DNA from: Pseudalkalibacillus decolorationis
Lineage (GTDB): Bacteria; Bacillota; Bacilli; Bacillales; Fictibacillaceae
NCBI RefSeq assembly: GCF_024609785.1
Contig: NZ_JANHJQ010000022.1
Coordinates: 40,039 to 79,517 of the forward strand
Direction of reading: 5' to 3'
Length of the DNA stretch: 39,479 nt
The notes beneath the pieces were generated by a model. That model saw nothing but the letters and a program-made list of their open reading frames with translations. It was not told the DNA's origin and made no database searches. The stretch's first letter is position 1. Every line of letters begins with the position of its first letter. This document shows positions 7,570 to 15,591 of this stretch, piece after piece. Both the position numbers and the translations under genes were made by a program.

Positions 7570-9114
7570 TTGAAGAAAACAAAGGAAAAAGCGTCTTACA
7601 ACAATTCCGTATTTAAAATTTCTGCCGTCATCATTGCACTTTTCACAATATGGGGAGCCCTTTCTCCAAAGAGCCTCGCCAAAAATGCTTCTGCGGTCTT
7701 TGATTTTACAAGTTACTCCTTCGGTTGGTTTTATTTGTTTTCCGTTGCATGTTTTGTTGCATTTTGTCTATACCTCGCTTTTAGTAAATATGGAAAAATC
7801 AAACTAGGACCAGATAATGAGAAACCGGACTTTTCTCTTTTTACATGGATAAGCATGTTGTTCAGTGCAGGCTTCGGCGTTGGAATTGTATTTTGGGGTG
7901 TTGCCGAGCCGTTGACCCATTTTGCCAATCCTCCTTTCGATGATATTGAACCTCAATCTGTGGAAGCAGCACGCCTTGCAATGCGTTATTCCTTTTTTAA
8001 CTGGGGAATTCATCAATGGTCTGTCTTCACAATTGTAGGGTTGGCCCTTGCCTATTTTCAGTTCCGAAAAAAGAGCAAATCACTTGTAAGTGAAACTCTT
8101 ACGGGTATTCATATAAAAAGAGGAAGGAAATCTATAAAAAAGACAGTCAATATTCTTGCTGTGATCGCCACTGTCATAGGGGTGTCCACATCATTAGGCA
8201 TGGGAGTATTACAAATCAATGGTGGGCTGAACTATGTATATTCATTACCGAATAACGCTTGGATGCAAACGGTGATTGTGCTTGTGCTGCTTGCCCTTTA
8301 CCTTACATCGGCTACTACGGGTCTGAATAAAGGGATTAAAATTTTGAGTAATACCAATATGACACTGGTCATCCTTTTAATGATCTATTTCCTTTTTCAA
8401 GGGCCTACGGTATTCATTTTAGAAAGCTTTGTAGTTGGAATCGGTGATTACCTTCAACACTTTACGGAAATGAGTCTTTATTTAACACCCTACAGCGGTG
8501 ACTCCTGGGTTCATGATTGGACAGTCTTTTATTGGGCATGGGTTATTGCTTGGTCACCGTTTGTAGGTTCTTTTGTTGCTCGTATATCAAGAGGAAGAAC
8601 GATCCGAGAGTTTGTGATCGGGGTAATGATAGTGCCTCCAGTAATTGCGTTTATGTGGATGGCGATTTTCGGTGGTACAGGATTGTATTTGGATTTGTTT
8701 CAAAACACAGCAATTGCCGACGCGGTTTCCAAAGATGTCACGACAGCAATATTTGTTCTTCTGAATGAATTCCCGCTTTACACTTTGTTCTCGGTCATCA
8801 TAATGGTTCTAATCGCTATATTTCTAGTCACATCAGCTGACTCTGCCGTATTTGTACTTGGTATGATGACATCGGATGGAAATTTAAATCCATCAAATAT
8901 GGTTAAAATCATATGGGGTGTACTACTGGCAGGAATTACAATTGTTCTGATTATCAGCAGCGGACTAACAGGATTGCAGGCCGCATCATTAGTCTCCGCA
9001 CTTCCATTTACAATAATCCTGATTTTGATAAGTATATCACTTTATAGATCATTATCTAATGATCGGAAAATTGAGCGTACCAATCTTCAGAAGGTGCAAA
9101 AGAAGGCGCAATAA
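7570..9114 (+). CDS. BCCT-family betaine/ectoine transporter
   Basis: Membrane secondary transporter of the betaine-carnitine-choline (BCCT) family, probably Na+-coupled, 514 aa from this start. About twelve hydrophobic segments are visible. The Gly-rich TM3 region reads FSAGFGVGIVFWGVAEP, and the family signature with several Trp is around FYWAWVIAWSPFVGSFVARISRG. Position after an ectoine-type operon suggests uptake of ectoine or hydroxyectoine as food, though osmolyte uptake of glycine betaine cannot be excluded. The open frame extends to an ATG at 7495, but that start would run through a terminator hairpin. TTG 7570 has AAAGGGTGG at 7555-7563, 6 nt upstream, and is chosen. The C-terminal tail is short and basic. 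Confidence 0.8.
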   Translation: MKKTKEKASYNNSVFKISAVIIALFTIWGALSPKSLAKNASAVFDFTSYSFGWFYLFSVACFVAFCLYLAFSKYGKIKLGPDNEKPDFSLFTWISMLFSAGFGVGIVFWGVAEPLTHFANPPFDDIEPQSVEAARLAMRYSFFNWGIHQWSVFTIVGLALAYFQFRKKSKSLVSETLTGIHIKRGRKSIKKTVNILAVIATVIGVSTSLGMGVLQINGGLNYVYSLPNNAWMQTVIVLVLLALYLTSATTGLNKGIKILSNTNMTLVILLMIYFLFQGPTVFILESFVVGIGDYLQHFTEMSLYLTPYSGDSWVHDWTVFYWAWVIAWSPFVGSFVARISRGRTIREFVIGVMIVPPVIAFMWMAIFGGTGLYLDLFQNTAIADAVSKDVTTAIFVLLNEFPLYTLFSVIIMVLIAIFLVTSADSAVFVLGMMTSDGNLNPSNMVKIIWGVLLAGITIVLIISSGLTGLQAASLVSALPFTIILILISISLYRSLSNDRKIERTNLQKVQKKAQ

Positions 9115-9347
9115 AAGTTCAACCCTTTATCACTTACACGTTGTGAGATTAAACAAAACCCGGGTTATCTTTTGGAATGTAAGCGCTATCTAAAAAGGTT
9201 ATTTTTATCCTTAACAAATATACCTTCTAAGTTTAGGTTCATACTTCAATTAATGGGTGGCATTACTTTGTATAAGTGATGCTATCCACTACCATGAAGA
9301 AAATGGTTGGATTCACAAACATCTATCATAGGTTACTATTTGCTTTT
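9115..9347. other. Convergent intergenic region with an isolated cre-like site
   Basis: No gene is seen. It contains a perfect match to the CcpA cre consensus at 9177-9191 (TG at 2-3, AAGCGCT core) and an imperfect hairpin GCATTACTT/AAGTGATGC (9260-9282) without a T-run. Both flanking genes end here, so the cre-like site has no obvious promoter to control. Confidence 0.5.
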
Positions 9348-9782
9348 CTATTTCTTCGCAAACAAATAGAGTGCGGCCATTAACAAGCAAAACGCAACGA
9401 TTCGCTTCCCGTCGATCGGTATTTGTTTCATGCCTATCCAGCCAAAATGGTCAATAATTGAACTCATAATAATTTGACCCGCAATAACTGTGATTAATGA
9501 GGCTGCAACTCCAATCTTCGGGACGGCTAATACCATGGCAAATACATAGAACGCTCCGAGGATCCCCCCGATCAATTGCCACTTTGGAACAGATAATGCA
9601 GTTAACAAGTTTCCTTTACCAAAAAACAGCATCATTAGAAATAGCACGACCGTACCAATCAGAAATGAGAGAAACGCACCTTCAACGACACCGATCCGCC
9701 TGCCAAGTCCGCCATTTATCCCAGCCTGGACAGCTATTGCAACGCCCCCTAGAAAAACTAGAAATACCATTACCACATTCAT
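9348..9782 (-). CDS. DMT/YdcZ (DUF606) family small membrane protein
   Basis: Integral membrane protein of 144 aa with four to five hydrophobic helices, of the DUF606/YdcZ branch of the drug/metabolite transporter superfamily; many homologues occur as pairs, but only one is here. The N-terminal helix contains GGVAIAVQAGINGGLGRRIG and a central GAFYVFAMVLAVPKIGVA, both typical of the family. The substrate is unknown. The ATG at 9782 is chosen because AGAAGGAG lies 7-8 nt upstream on this strand; the longer frame to 9815 has no SD. It is convergent with the BCCT gene and divergent from the pyrimidine operon, and no functional link to either is evident. Confidence 0.7.
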   Translation of the reverse strand: MNVVMVFLVFLGGVAIAVQAGINGGLGRRIGVVEGAFLSFLIGTVVLFLMMLFFGKGNLLTALSVPKWQLIGGILGAFYVFAMVLAVPKIGVAASLITVIAGQIIMSSIIDHFGWIGMKQIPIDGKRIVAFCLLMAALYLFAKK

Positions 9783-10169
9783 TGATTTGACTCCTTCTAA
9801 CAATCTATGTATCAATCTACTTTATCATAAACGGAACGATTGCAATCAATTCTTCAAAAGTATTAAAAAACCGACAAAAGAACAAAATCTTTCCGTTATG
9901 TTTCTACAATCTTTTTATGTGCAATGTGTTATGTTTTGGACAAACTTGCAAAAATTCACAACTGTTTTCCACTAATAAAAGGAAGGAGGGCTGAATAAGT
10001 TTACTGAAATTTTCCGACATTGCTTATGAAGCATTTTACCCCAGAACAATATGTTCAGTAGAAATGATCACTTCTTCCTTACATTAACCTCACATTGTTA
10101 ATACGCAAACCATTCTATGAAAGCGCTTCCGTAGTCTATAGCTACATACTAGTTGAAGGAGGTAAATCT
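9783..10169 (+). promoter_or_regulatory. Leader and control region of the pyrimidine operon, with a cre-like site
   Basis: This gene-free stretch separates divergent genes. A cre-like box at 10117-10131 (ATGAAAGCGCTTCCG) matches the consensus WTGNAANCGNWNNCW at 14 of 15 positions and lies 38 bp before the first start codon, where CcpA could act as a roadblock or promoter repressor. A strong SD-like AAGGAAGGAGGG at 9979-9990 has no ORF behind it. I could not place -35/-10 hexamers with confidence. Confidence 0.5.
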
Positions 10170-11060
10170 ATGTCTGACCTAGTTAAAATCGGACTTATTC
10201 AAGCGACTCATGATGTGGATGGTAATGAACCGGTTGACGTCCATAAAGAAAACGCGATTGAAAAGCATTTAGAACTTGTAAAAGAGGCTGCTCAAAAGGG
10301 TGCGCAGATTATTTGTTTGCAAGAGATCTTCTATGGGCCTTATTTTTGCGCGGAACAAAATTCAAAATGGTATGACTCAGCGGAAGAGATTCCGAATGGC
10401 CCCACGACTTCTCAGTTCCAGGCCCTAGCAAGAGAACTCGGGGTTGTTATCGTCCTGCCAATCTATGAACGAGAGGGGATCGCTACCTATTATAATACGG
10501 CGGCAGTTATTGATGCAGATGGCTCTTATTTAGGAAAATACCGAAAACAACACATCCCGCATGTGAAAGTTGGTGATCAAGGCTGTGGGTTCTGGGAGAA
10601 ATATTACTTTAAGCCAGGGAACATGGGCTATCCCGTTTTTGACACTGCTTTTGCCAAAGTCGGAGTTTACATCTGTTATGACCGACACTTCCCAGAAGGC
10701 GCAAGATTGTTAGGTTTGAGCGGAGCAGAGGTTGTCTTTAATCCTTCGGCAACGGTTGCTGGCCTTTCTGAGTATTTATGGAAACTGGAACAGCCAGCCC
10801 ATGCGGTTGCGAATGGTTACTATTTAGGTGCAATCAATCGGGTAGGGACTGAGGCACCGTGGAACATGGGTGAGTTTTATGGGCAATCGTACTTGGTTGA
10901 TCCGAGGGGAAGTTTTGTCGCAACAGCTAGCCGTGACCAAGACGAGGTTATTATCGGTGAAATGAATAAGAAAATGATACGTGAAGTCCGTGATGTCTGG
11001 CAGTTTTACCGGGATCGTCGTCCTGAGACATATGGTGATATGACTGCATTACTTCCTTAG
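10170..11060 (+). CDS. Beta-ureidopropionase (N-carbamoyl-beta-alanine amidohydrolase)
   Basis: Nitrilase-superfamily amidase, 296 aa, that hydrolyses N-carbamoyl-beta-alanine (or N-carbamoyl-beta-aminoisobutyrate) to the beta-amino acid, CO2 and ammonia in the last step of reductive pyrimidine breakdown. The catalytic triad is visible: Glu52 in CLQEIFYGPYF, Lys126 in YRKQHIPH and Cys169 in VYICYDRHFPEGAR. GAAGGAGGT (10155-10163) selects ATG 10170; the frame extends upstream to 10095 without an SD. It is the first gene of the operon, though separated from preT by 230 bp containing short repeats. Bacterial enzymes of this step are often M20-type; this one is the eukaryote-like nitrilase type. 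An N-carbamoyl-D-amino acid hydrolase is the nearest alternative. Confidence 0.85.
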   Translation: MSDLVKIGLIQATHDVDGNEPVDVHKENAIEKHLELVKEAAQKGAQIICLQEIFYGPYFCAEQNSKWYDSAEEIPNGPTTSQFQALARELGVVIVLPIYEREGIATYYNTAAVIDADGSYLGKYRKQHIPHVKVGDQGCGFWEKYYFKPGNMGYPVFDTAFAKVGVYICYDRHFPEGARLLGLSGAEVVFNPSATVAGLSEYLWKLEQPAHAVANGYYLGAINRVGTEAPWNMGEFYGQSYLVDPRGSFVATASRDQDEVIIGEMNKKMIREVRDVWQFYRDRRPETYGDMTALLP

Positions 11061-11133
11061 AAAACAACGGGTTTTGTACAGCGATAGTATGTAAGACCTG
11101 TTTTCATTCGAAGCTTCGCTGAAAATTGGTACT

Positions 11134-11210
11134 CAAGCGCTGAATAATGCTTTCCAAGCGCCAAATAACGCGGTTTGAGCGCTGAATAACGCAGCTTGAA
11201 CGCATAACAC
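11134..11210 (+). repeat. Degenerate 21-22 bp tandem repeat between pyrimidine genes
   Basis: Three full units and one partial unit follow one another: 11134-11154, 11155-11176, 11177-11197 and 11198-11210. Each has the pattern (C/G)AAGCGCtgAATAAyGC followed by a variable tail. Nothing coding is seen between 11061 and 11290, and no clear terminator or promoter was found there. Confidence 0.7.
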
Positions 11211-11290
11211 CGGTTCATCACTGCTAAAGGTGGAGCGATTACCGTATAAAGCAGGTCTGCTATTACTTGATATAAAGGAGGCTTAGAGAC

Positions 11291-12658
11291 TTGGCTAAAT
11301 CGGAAATGGCACGTATTTCATTAACGGATTTGAAGAGGAATTTTCAGGAGGTTGAACCAGGACTTACAGGCCGTGAAGCGGTTGAGGAGGCGAATCGTTG
11401 TCTTTATTGCTATGATGCGCCCTGTATACAGGCATGTCCGACAGGGATCGATATCCCCACATTTATTAAAAAAATTGCTTCTGGAAACTTGAAGGGTTCA
11501 GCTACGACGATTATGTCTGCTAATCCTGTAGGAGCAAGTTGTGCACGGGTATGCCCGACTGAAGAATTGTGTGAAGGAGCATGTGTACTCAATCATTCGA
11601 CGAAACCGATCATGATTGGAGATTTACAACGCCATGCGACGAATTGGGCGATTCAAAATGAACAGGTTCTCTTTCATAAAGGGGCATCGAATGGACGAAC
11701 GGTTGCAATCATTGGAAGTGGCCCTGCTGGGTTATCAGCAGCGCGTGAGTTAGCGCTTCTCGGGTACAAGGTGACAATCTTTGAGGCATCGGACAAAGCT
11801 GGAGGGCTGAATACGTATGGAATCGTCTCTTTTCGTTTGCCGCAACAAATCTCGTTCTGGGAAGTCGAACAGGTAAAGAGCCTTGATGTCGAGATTCTTA
11901 CAAATACAACGGTCGGCAAGGATATTTCAGCTGAAGAGTTGCAGAATTCTTATGACTTTATCGTTCTTGCTGCTGGGATGGCACATGTACCAAACCTCGG
12001 CATAGAAGGCGAAGAGCTTGATGGTGTATATGATGCAATCGAATTTGTAAAAGAAACGAAGACAAAGCAATTGACTAACGAATTTGTTGGGAAAAATGTT
12101 GTGGTAATTGGGGCTGGGAATACCGCGATCGATGGCGCAACGTGTTCCGTTCGTTTAGGTGCTGAAAATGTGAAAATCTTATACCGTCGGACTCAAGTTG
12201 AAATGTCTGCCTATGATTTCGAATATGAATTTGCCAAACAAGATGGGGTTGAATTCCGCTGGCTTACCCAACCTACGAAAATCATTGGTGATGAGAATGG
12301 GCGTGTGAAAGCAATCGAATGCCTCAAGATGGAACTTGGTGAACCTAATGAAGATGGAAGAAGACGACCTGCCCCTGTAAATGGCACTGAGTTTATGATA
12401 CCTGTCGATGCGGTAATTAAAGCGATCGGCCAGACTCGACACCAAAGCCTTATCGATCAGTTTAACCTTGAACAGATCAACGGGGTTGTTCAAATATCTG
12501 AAACGTATCAAACATCTGATCCGAACGTGTACGCCTGTGGCGATGTTGTATTCGGAAAAGGAAAAGGAGAAGCGATGGTCGTAACCGCGGCTCAACAAGG
12601 GAAAAACGTTGCCTATGCTATCCACCACCAATATGAGAAGAACTCAGTAACTGCCTGA
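11291..12658 (+). CDS. preT: Dihydropyrimidine dehydrogenase subunit PreT (NAD(P)H, FAD, 4Fe-4S)
   Basis: Electron-input subunit of bacterial dihydropyrimidine dehydrogenase, homologous to the N-terminal half of mammalian DPD and to the glutamate synthase small subunit; 455 aa. Two iron-sulfur cysteine sets are visible: Cys37, 40, 45, 49 and Cys84, 88, 94, 98. The FAD site is IGSGPAG (141-147), and a second dinucleotide site is VVVIGAGNTAIDGA in the middle. It passes electrons from NAD(P)H to PreA, which follows. TTG 11291 is preferred because AAAGGAGG (11275-11282) is 8 nt upstream; the next Met is at codon 6 without its own SD. The gap to preA is 126 bp and holds a palindromic repeat. Confidence 0.9.
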   Translation: MAKSEMARISLTDLKRNFQEVEPGLTGREAVEEANRCLYCYDAPCIQACPTGIDIPTFIKKIASGNLKGSATTIMSANPVGASCARVCPTEELCEGACVLNHSTKPIMIGDLQRHATNWAIQNEQVLFHKGASNGRTVAIIGSGPAGLSAARELALLGYKVTIFEASDKAGGLNTYGIVSFRLPQQISFWEVEQVKSLDVEILTNTTVGKDISAEELQNSYDFIVLAAGMAHVPNLGIEGEELDGVYDAIEFVKETKTKQLTNEFVGKNVVVIGAGNTAIDGATCSVRLGAENVKILYRRTQVEMSAYDFEYEFAKQDGVEFRWLTQPTKIIGDENGRVKAIECLKMELGEPNEDGRRRPAPVNGTEFMIPVDAVIKAIGQTRHQSLIDQFNLEQINGVVQISETYQTSDPNVYACGDVVFGKGKGEAMVVTAAQQGKNVAYAIHHQYEKNSVTA

Positions 12659-12665
12659 TAGAGGT

Positions 12666-12737
12666 TGTTCAAAAAGTCTTGTAAAAATAGCTGTCGAAAT
12701 TCTTCGTTACTCGCTCTTTTTGTCCTCCTTTTTGAAC
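12666..12737. repeat. Repeat-like element with 10-bp inverted ends inside the operon
   Basis: GTTCAAAAAG (12667-12676) and CTTTTTGAAC (12728-12737) are perfect inverted ends around a 51-bp centre containing TTCTTCGTTACTCGCTCTTT. The sequence resembles intergenic repeats that I recall from other Bacillus genomes. There is no T-run directly after the right arm, so it is not a classical terminator, and preA has its own SD just behind it. Confidence 0.6.
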
Positions 12738-12784
12738 ACAAACTAAAAGCAGATTAAGTACACGTCTTGAAAGGAGAAGTCGAC

Positions 12785-14071
12785 ATGGCCGATTTAAGTA
12801 CGAACGTTGCTGGAATTAAGTCACCAAATCCATTTTGGTTAGCATCAGCACCACCGACTAACTCCGGGTACCAGGTTCAACGAGCCTTTGAAGCAGGTTG
12901 GGGCGGGGCAGTCTGGAAAACGCTTGGTGATCCGATTTTGAATGTAACCTCACGCTTTGCGGCGGTAAGCTTTAACGGTCAACGAGTAGCTGGATTCAAT
13001 AATATAGAGTTGATCACTGACCGTCCACTCGAGGTTAATCTTAAAGAAATTTATGAAACGAAAAAGAAGTTTCCAAATCATGCAGTTGTCGCTTCATTAA
13101 TGGTCGAGCCGAAACAAGAAAAGTGGCATGAGATTGTCAAAAGAGTGGAGGAAGTCGGGGTAGATGGGCTTGAACTGAACTTTGGTTGTCCACACGGGAT
13201 GGCAGAACGTGGCATGGGTTCTGCGTCAGGTCAGGTTCCCGAGCTTGTTGAAAAACAAACGTATTGGGTAAAAGAAGCCGCACAAACTCCAGTTATTGTA
13301 AAATTGACCCCGAACATCACCGATATTACATCAACAGCAGAAGCGGCCGTTCGTGGTGGAGCAGATGCGGTCAGTATGATCAACACCATTAACAGTTTAG
13401 CGGGAGTCGATCTTGACTCGTGGAACACAATCCCGCATGTCGGTGGGAAAGGTGCTCATGGTGGGTATTGCGGACCAGCAGTTAAACCGATTGCGCTTAA
13501 TATGGTTGCCGATTGTGCCCGTCACCCGAATATCAATGTGCCAATCTCCGGGATAGGAGGCATATCTGATTGGAAGAACGCGGTTGAATTCATGCTAATG
13601 GGAGCATCTGGTGTTCAAGTTTGTACGGCAGCAATGCACCATGGCTTCCGTATAGTCGAAGATATGATCGAGGGATTGAACAATTATCTCGATGGAAAAG
13701 GAATTGCCTCCCTAAGTGAAATTATTGGAGCGGCTGTTCCAAAATATTCAGAGTGGGGCAACCTCGATCTTAATTACAAAATTGTCGCAAAGATTAACAA
13801 TGATGTCTGTATTAACTGCAACAAATGCCATATTGCATGTGAAGATACATCGCATCAATGTATTGACATGTTGAAAGACGGATCTGGCAACTCGTATTTG
13901 GAGGTTCGTGAGGAGGATTGCGTTGGTTGCAACCTTTGTTCAATTGTCTGTCCAGTAGATGGGGCGATTGACATGATCGAGATTGAAAGCGAACACCCAC
14001 CAATGAGTTGGAACGAACGGCAAGCGGCTTTTACTTCCAACCAATCCTATAATCCTGATCCGGTAAAATAG
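12785..14071 (+). CDS. preA: Dihydropyrimidine dehydrogenase subunit PreA (FMN, 2x 4Fe-4S)
   Basis: Catalytic subunit that reduces uracil/thymine to the 5,6-dihydro form; 428 aa. The dihydroorotate-dehydrogenase-like FMN barrel covers about 1-310 (IKSPNPFWLASAPPTNSGYQ, then LNFGCPHGMAERGMG at about 132-145). A C-terminal ferredoxin domain carries two clusters, Cys342, 345, 348, 352 and Cys379, 382, 385, 389. The position of the general acid Cys in mammalian DPD appears to be Ser148 here (GSASGQ). GAAAGGAGA precedes ATG 12785; the frame's TTG at 12767 overlaps that SD and is unlikely. PreT upstream and dihydropyrimidinase downstream confirm the pathway. Confidence 0.9.
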   Translation: MADLSTNVAGIKSPNPFWLASAPPTNSGYQVQRAFEAGWGGAVWKTLGDPILNVTSRFAAVSFNGQRVAGFNNIELITDRPLEVNLKEIYETKKKFPNHAVVASLMVEPKQEKWHEIVKRVEEVGVDGLELNFGCPHGMAERGMGSASGQVPELVEKQTYWVKEAAQTPVIVKLTPNITDITSTAEAAVRGGADAVSMINTINSLAGVDLDSWNTIPHVGGKGAHGGYCGPAVKPIALNMVADCARHPNINVPISGIGGISDWKNAVEFMLMGASGVQVCTAAMHHGFRIVEDMIEGLNNYLDGKGIASLSEIIGAAVPKYSEWGNLDLNYKIVAKINNDVCINCNKCHIACEDTSHQCIDMLKDGSGNSYLEVREEDCVGCNLCSIVCPVDGAIDMIEIESEHPPMSWNERQAAFTSNQSYNPDPVK

Positions 14072-14107
14072 CTTGCAACTTTATTAAAGGAAAGGAGCAC
14101 AGTATTT

Positions 14108-15523
14108 ATGAAAAAGCTAATCATAAACGGAATCATTGTCACTGCTGCTGAGACGTTTTCAGCAGATCTCCTCATCGATGGCGAACGCATTATTGCGATG
14201 GGAGAAAACCTCGATCCTCAAGGAGCTGAGGTTATTGATGCAAAGGGCTGCTACGTCTTCCCTGGTGGAATCGACCCGCATACCCACCTGGAAATGCCGT
14301 TTGGAGGCACCGTTTCGAAAGATGATTTTGAAACAGGTACAATCGCTGCTGCATATGGGGGAACGACAACAGTTATTGATTTTTGTTTAACGAATAAAGG
14401 GGAGCCGTTACAAAATGCCATTGATGTGTGGCATAAGAAATCAAAGGATAAAGCGGTTATCGACTACAGCTTTCACTTAATGATTTCAGAGCTGAATGAA
14501 GCGGTTCTTAACCAGCTCCCTAGGGTTATGGACGATGAGGGAATAACATCTTTTAAAGTGTTTATGGCGTATAAAAATGTCTTCCAGGCTGACGATGAAA
14601 CGCTGTTCCGAACATTAGTGACCGCAAAAGAGCTTGGTGGGCTTGTAATGGTGCATGCGGAGAATGGGGACGTGATCGATTATCTTGTTAAGAAGGCATT
14701 GGATGAAGGGAAAACAGATCCAATCTACCACGCCTTGACCCGGCCACCTGAGGTAGAAGGGGAAGCAACTGGTCGGGCAGCCCAATTAACCGGTCTAGCA
14801 AACTCACAATTATATGTCGTCCATGTTTCCTGTGCGGACGCAGTAAATCGAATCGTAGAAGCGCGTAACAAGGGATTTGAAGTATGGGGTGAAACGTGCC
14901 CGCAATACTTAATGCTCGATAAATCACATCTCGAAAAACCGAACTTTGAAGGTGCAAAATACGTTTGGTCTCCTCCGCTCCGTGATAAGTGGCACCAGGA
15001 TGTCTTATGGAATGCACTGAAAACCGGCCAACTGCAAACGCTCGGATCAGACCAGTGTTCGTTTGATTTTAAAGGGCAAAAGGATCTTGGAAAGGATGAC
15101 TTCTCAAAGATTCCAAACGGTGGACCGATGATCGAAGACCGTGTGAGCATTTTGTTCTCTGAAGGCGTTAAGAAAGGTAGAATTACACTGAATCAATTCG
15201 TAGACATCATGTCAACCCGCGTTGCGAAGCTATTCGGTTTATACCCGAAAAAAGGAACAATCACGGTTGGGGTAGATGCCGACCTCGTCATTTTTGATCC
15301 AACTGTTGAACGAACGATTTCGGCGAAAACGCATCACATGGCTGTCGATTACAATGCCTTTGAAGGAATGAAAGTAACGGGAGAAGCAATTTCTGTTCTT
15401 TCCCGGGGTGAATTTGTCATTCGTGATAAACAATTTGTTGGTACAAAAGGTAAAGGGAACTATTTAAAGCGTGCCAAGTACAACGAATTTTTGCAGGAAG
15501 TGAATGAAACATTAACGATCTAA
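14108..15523 (+). CDS. hydA: Dihydropyrimidinase (D-hydantoinase)
   Basis: Binuclear zinc amidohydrolase, 471 aa, that opens 5,6-dihydrouracil or dihydrothymine to the N-carbamoyl-beta-amino acid in the cytoplasm. Metal-binding His58 and His60 lie in GGIDPHTHLEMP, the carboxylated bridging lysine is Lys150 in TSFKVFMAYK, later His ligands are in VHAENGD and YVVHVSCADA, and the metal-binding Asp is in LGSDQCSF. Length and motifs fit the dihydropyrimidinase branch rather than dihydroorotase or allantoinase, and PreA sits 36 bp upstream. The SD is AAAGGAAAGGAG before ATG 14108. The enzyme would also be expected to act on 5-substituted hydantoins. Confidence 0.9.
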   Translation: MKKLIINGIIVTAAETFSADLLIDGERIIAMGENLDPQGAEVIDAKGCYVFPGGIDPHTHLEMPFGGTVSKDDFETGTIAAAYGGTTTVIDFCLTNKGEPLQNAIDVWHKKSKDKAVIDYSFHLMISELNEAVLNQLPRVMDDEGITSFKVFMAYKNVFQADDETLFRTLVTAKELGGLVMVHAENGDVIDYLVKKALDEGKTDPIYHALTRPPEVEGEATGRAAQLTGLANSQLYVVHVSCADAVNRIVEARNKGFEVWGETCPQYLMLDKSHLEKPNFEGAKYVWSPPLRDKWHQDVLWNALKTGQLQTLGSDQCSFDFKGQKDLGKDDFSKIPNGGPMIEDRVSILFSEGVKKGRITLNQFVDIMSTRVAKLFGLYPKKGTITVGVDADLVIFDPTVERTISAKTHHMAVDYNAFEGMKVTGEAISVLSRGEFVIRDKQFVGTKGKGNYLKRAKYNEFLQEVNETLTI

Positions 15524-15591
15524 CCAGTACTGCACGTACACGAAAACACCAATTGCGAATACTCAACCTTTAAGAATAAAGGAGTGATTTT

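Noticed and set aside
8517-8768. 83-codon + strand ORF
   Set aside because: Lies wholly inside the BCCT gene in another frame, has no SD and its composition is not protein-like.
9787-9975. 62-codon + strand ORF before the pyrimidine operon
   Set aside because: No SD, overlaps the start region of the minus-strand membrane gene and shows no recognisable sequence.
10044-10056. GAAC-N5-GTTC as a LexA box
   Set aside because: Spacing is 5 instead of 4 bp, so it does not fit the Bacillus LexA site, and the operon is not an SOS function.
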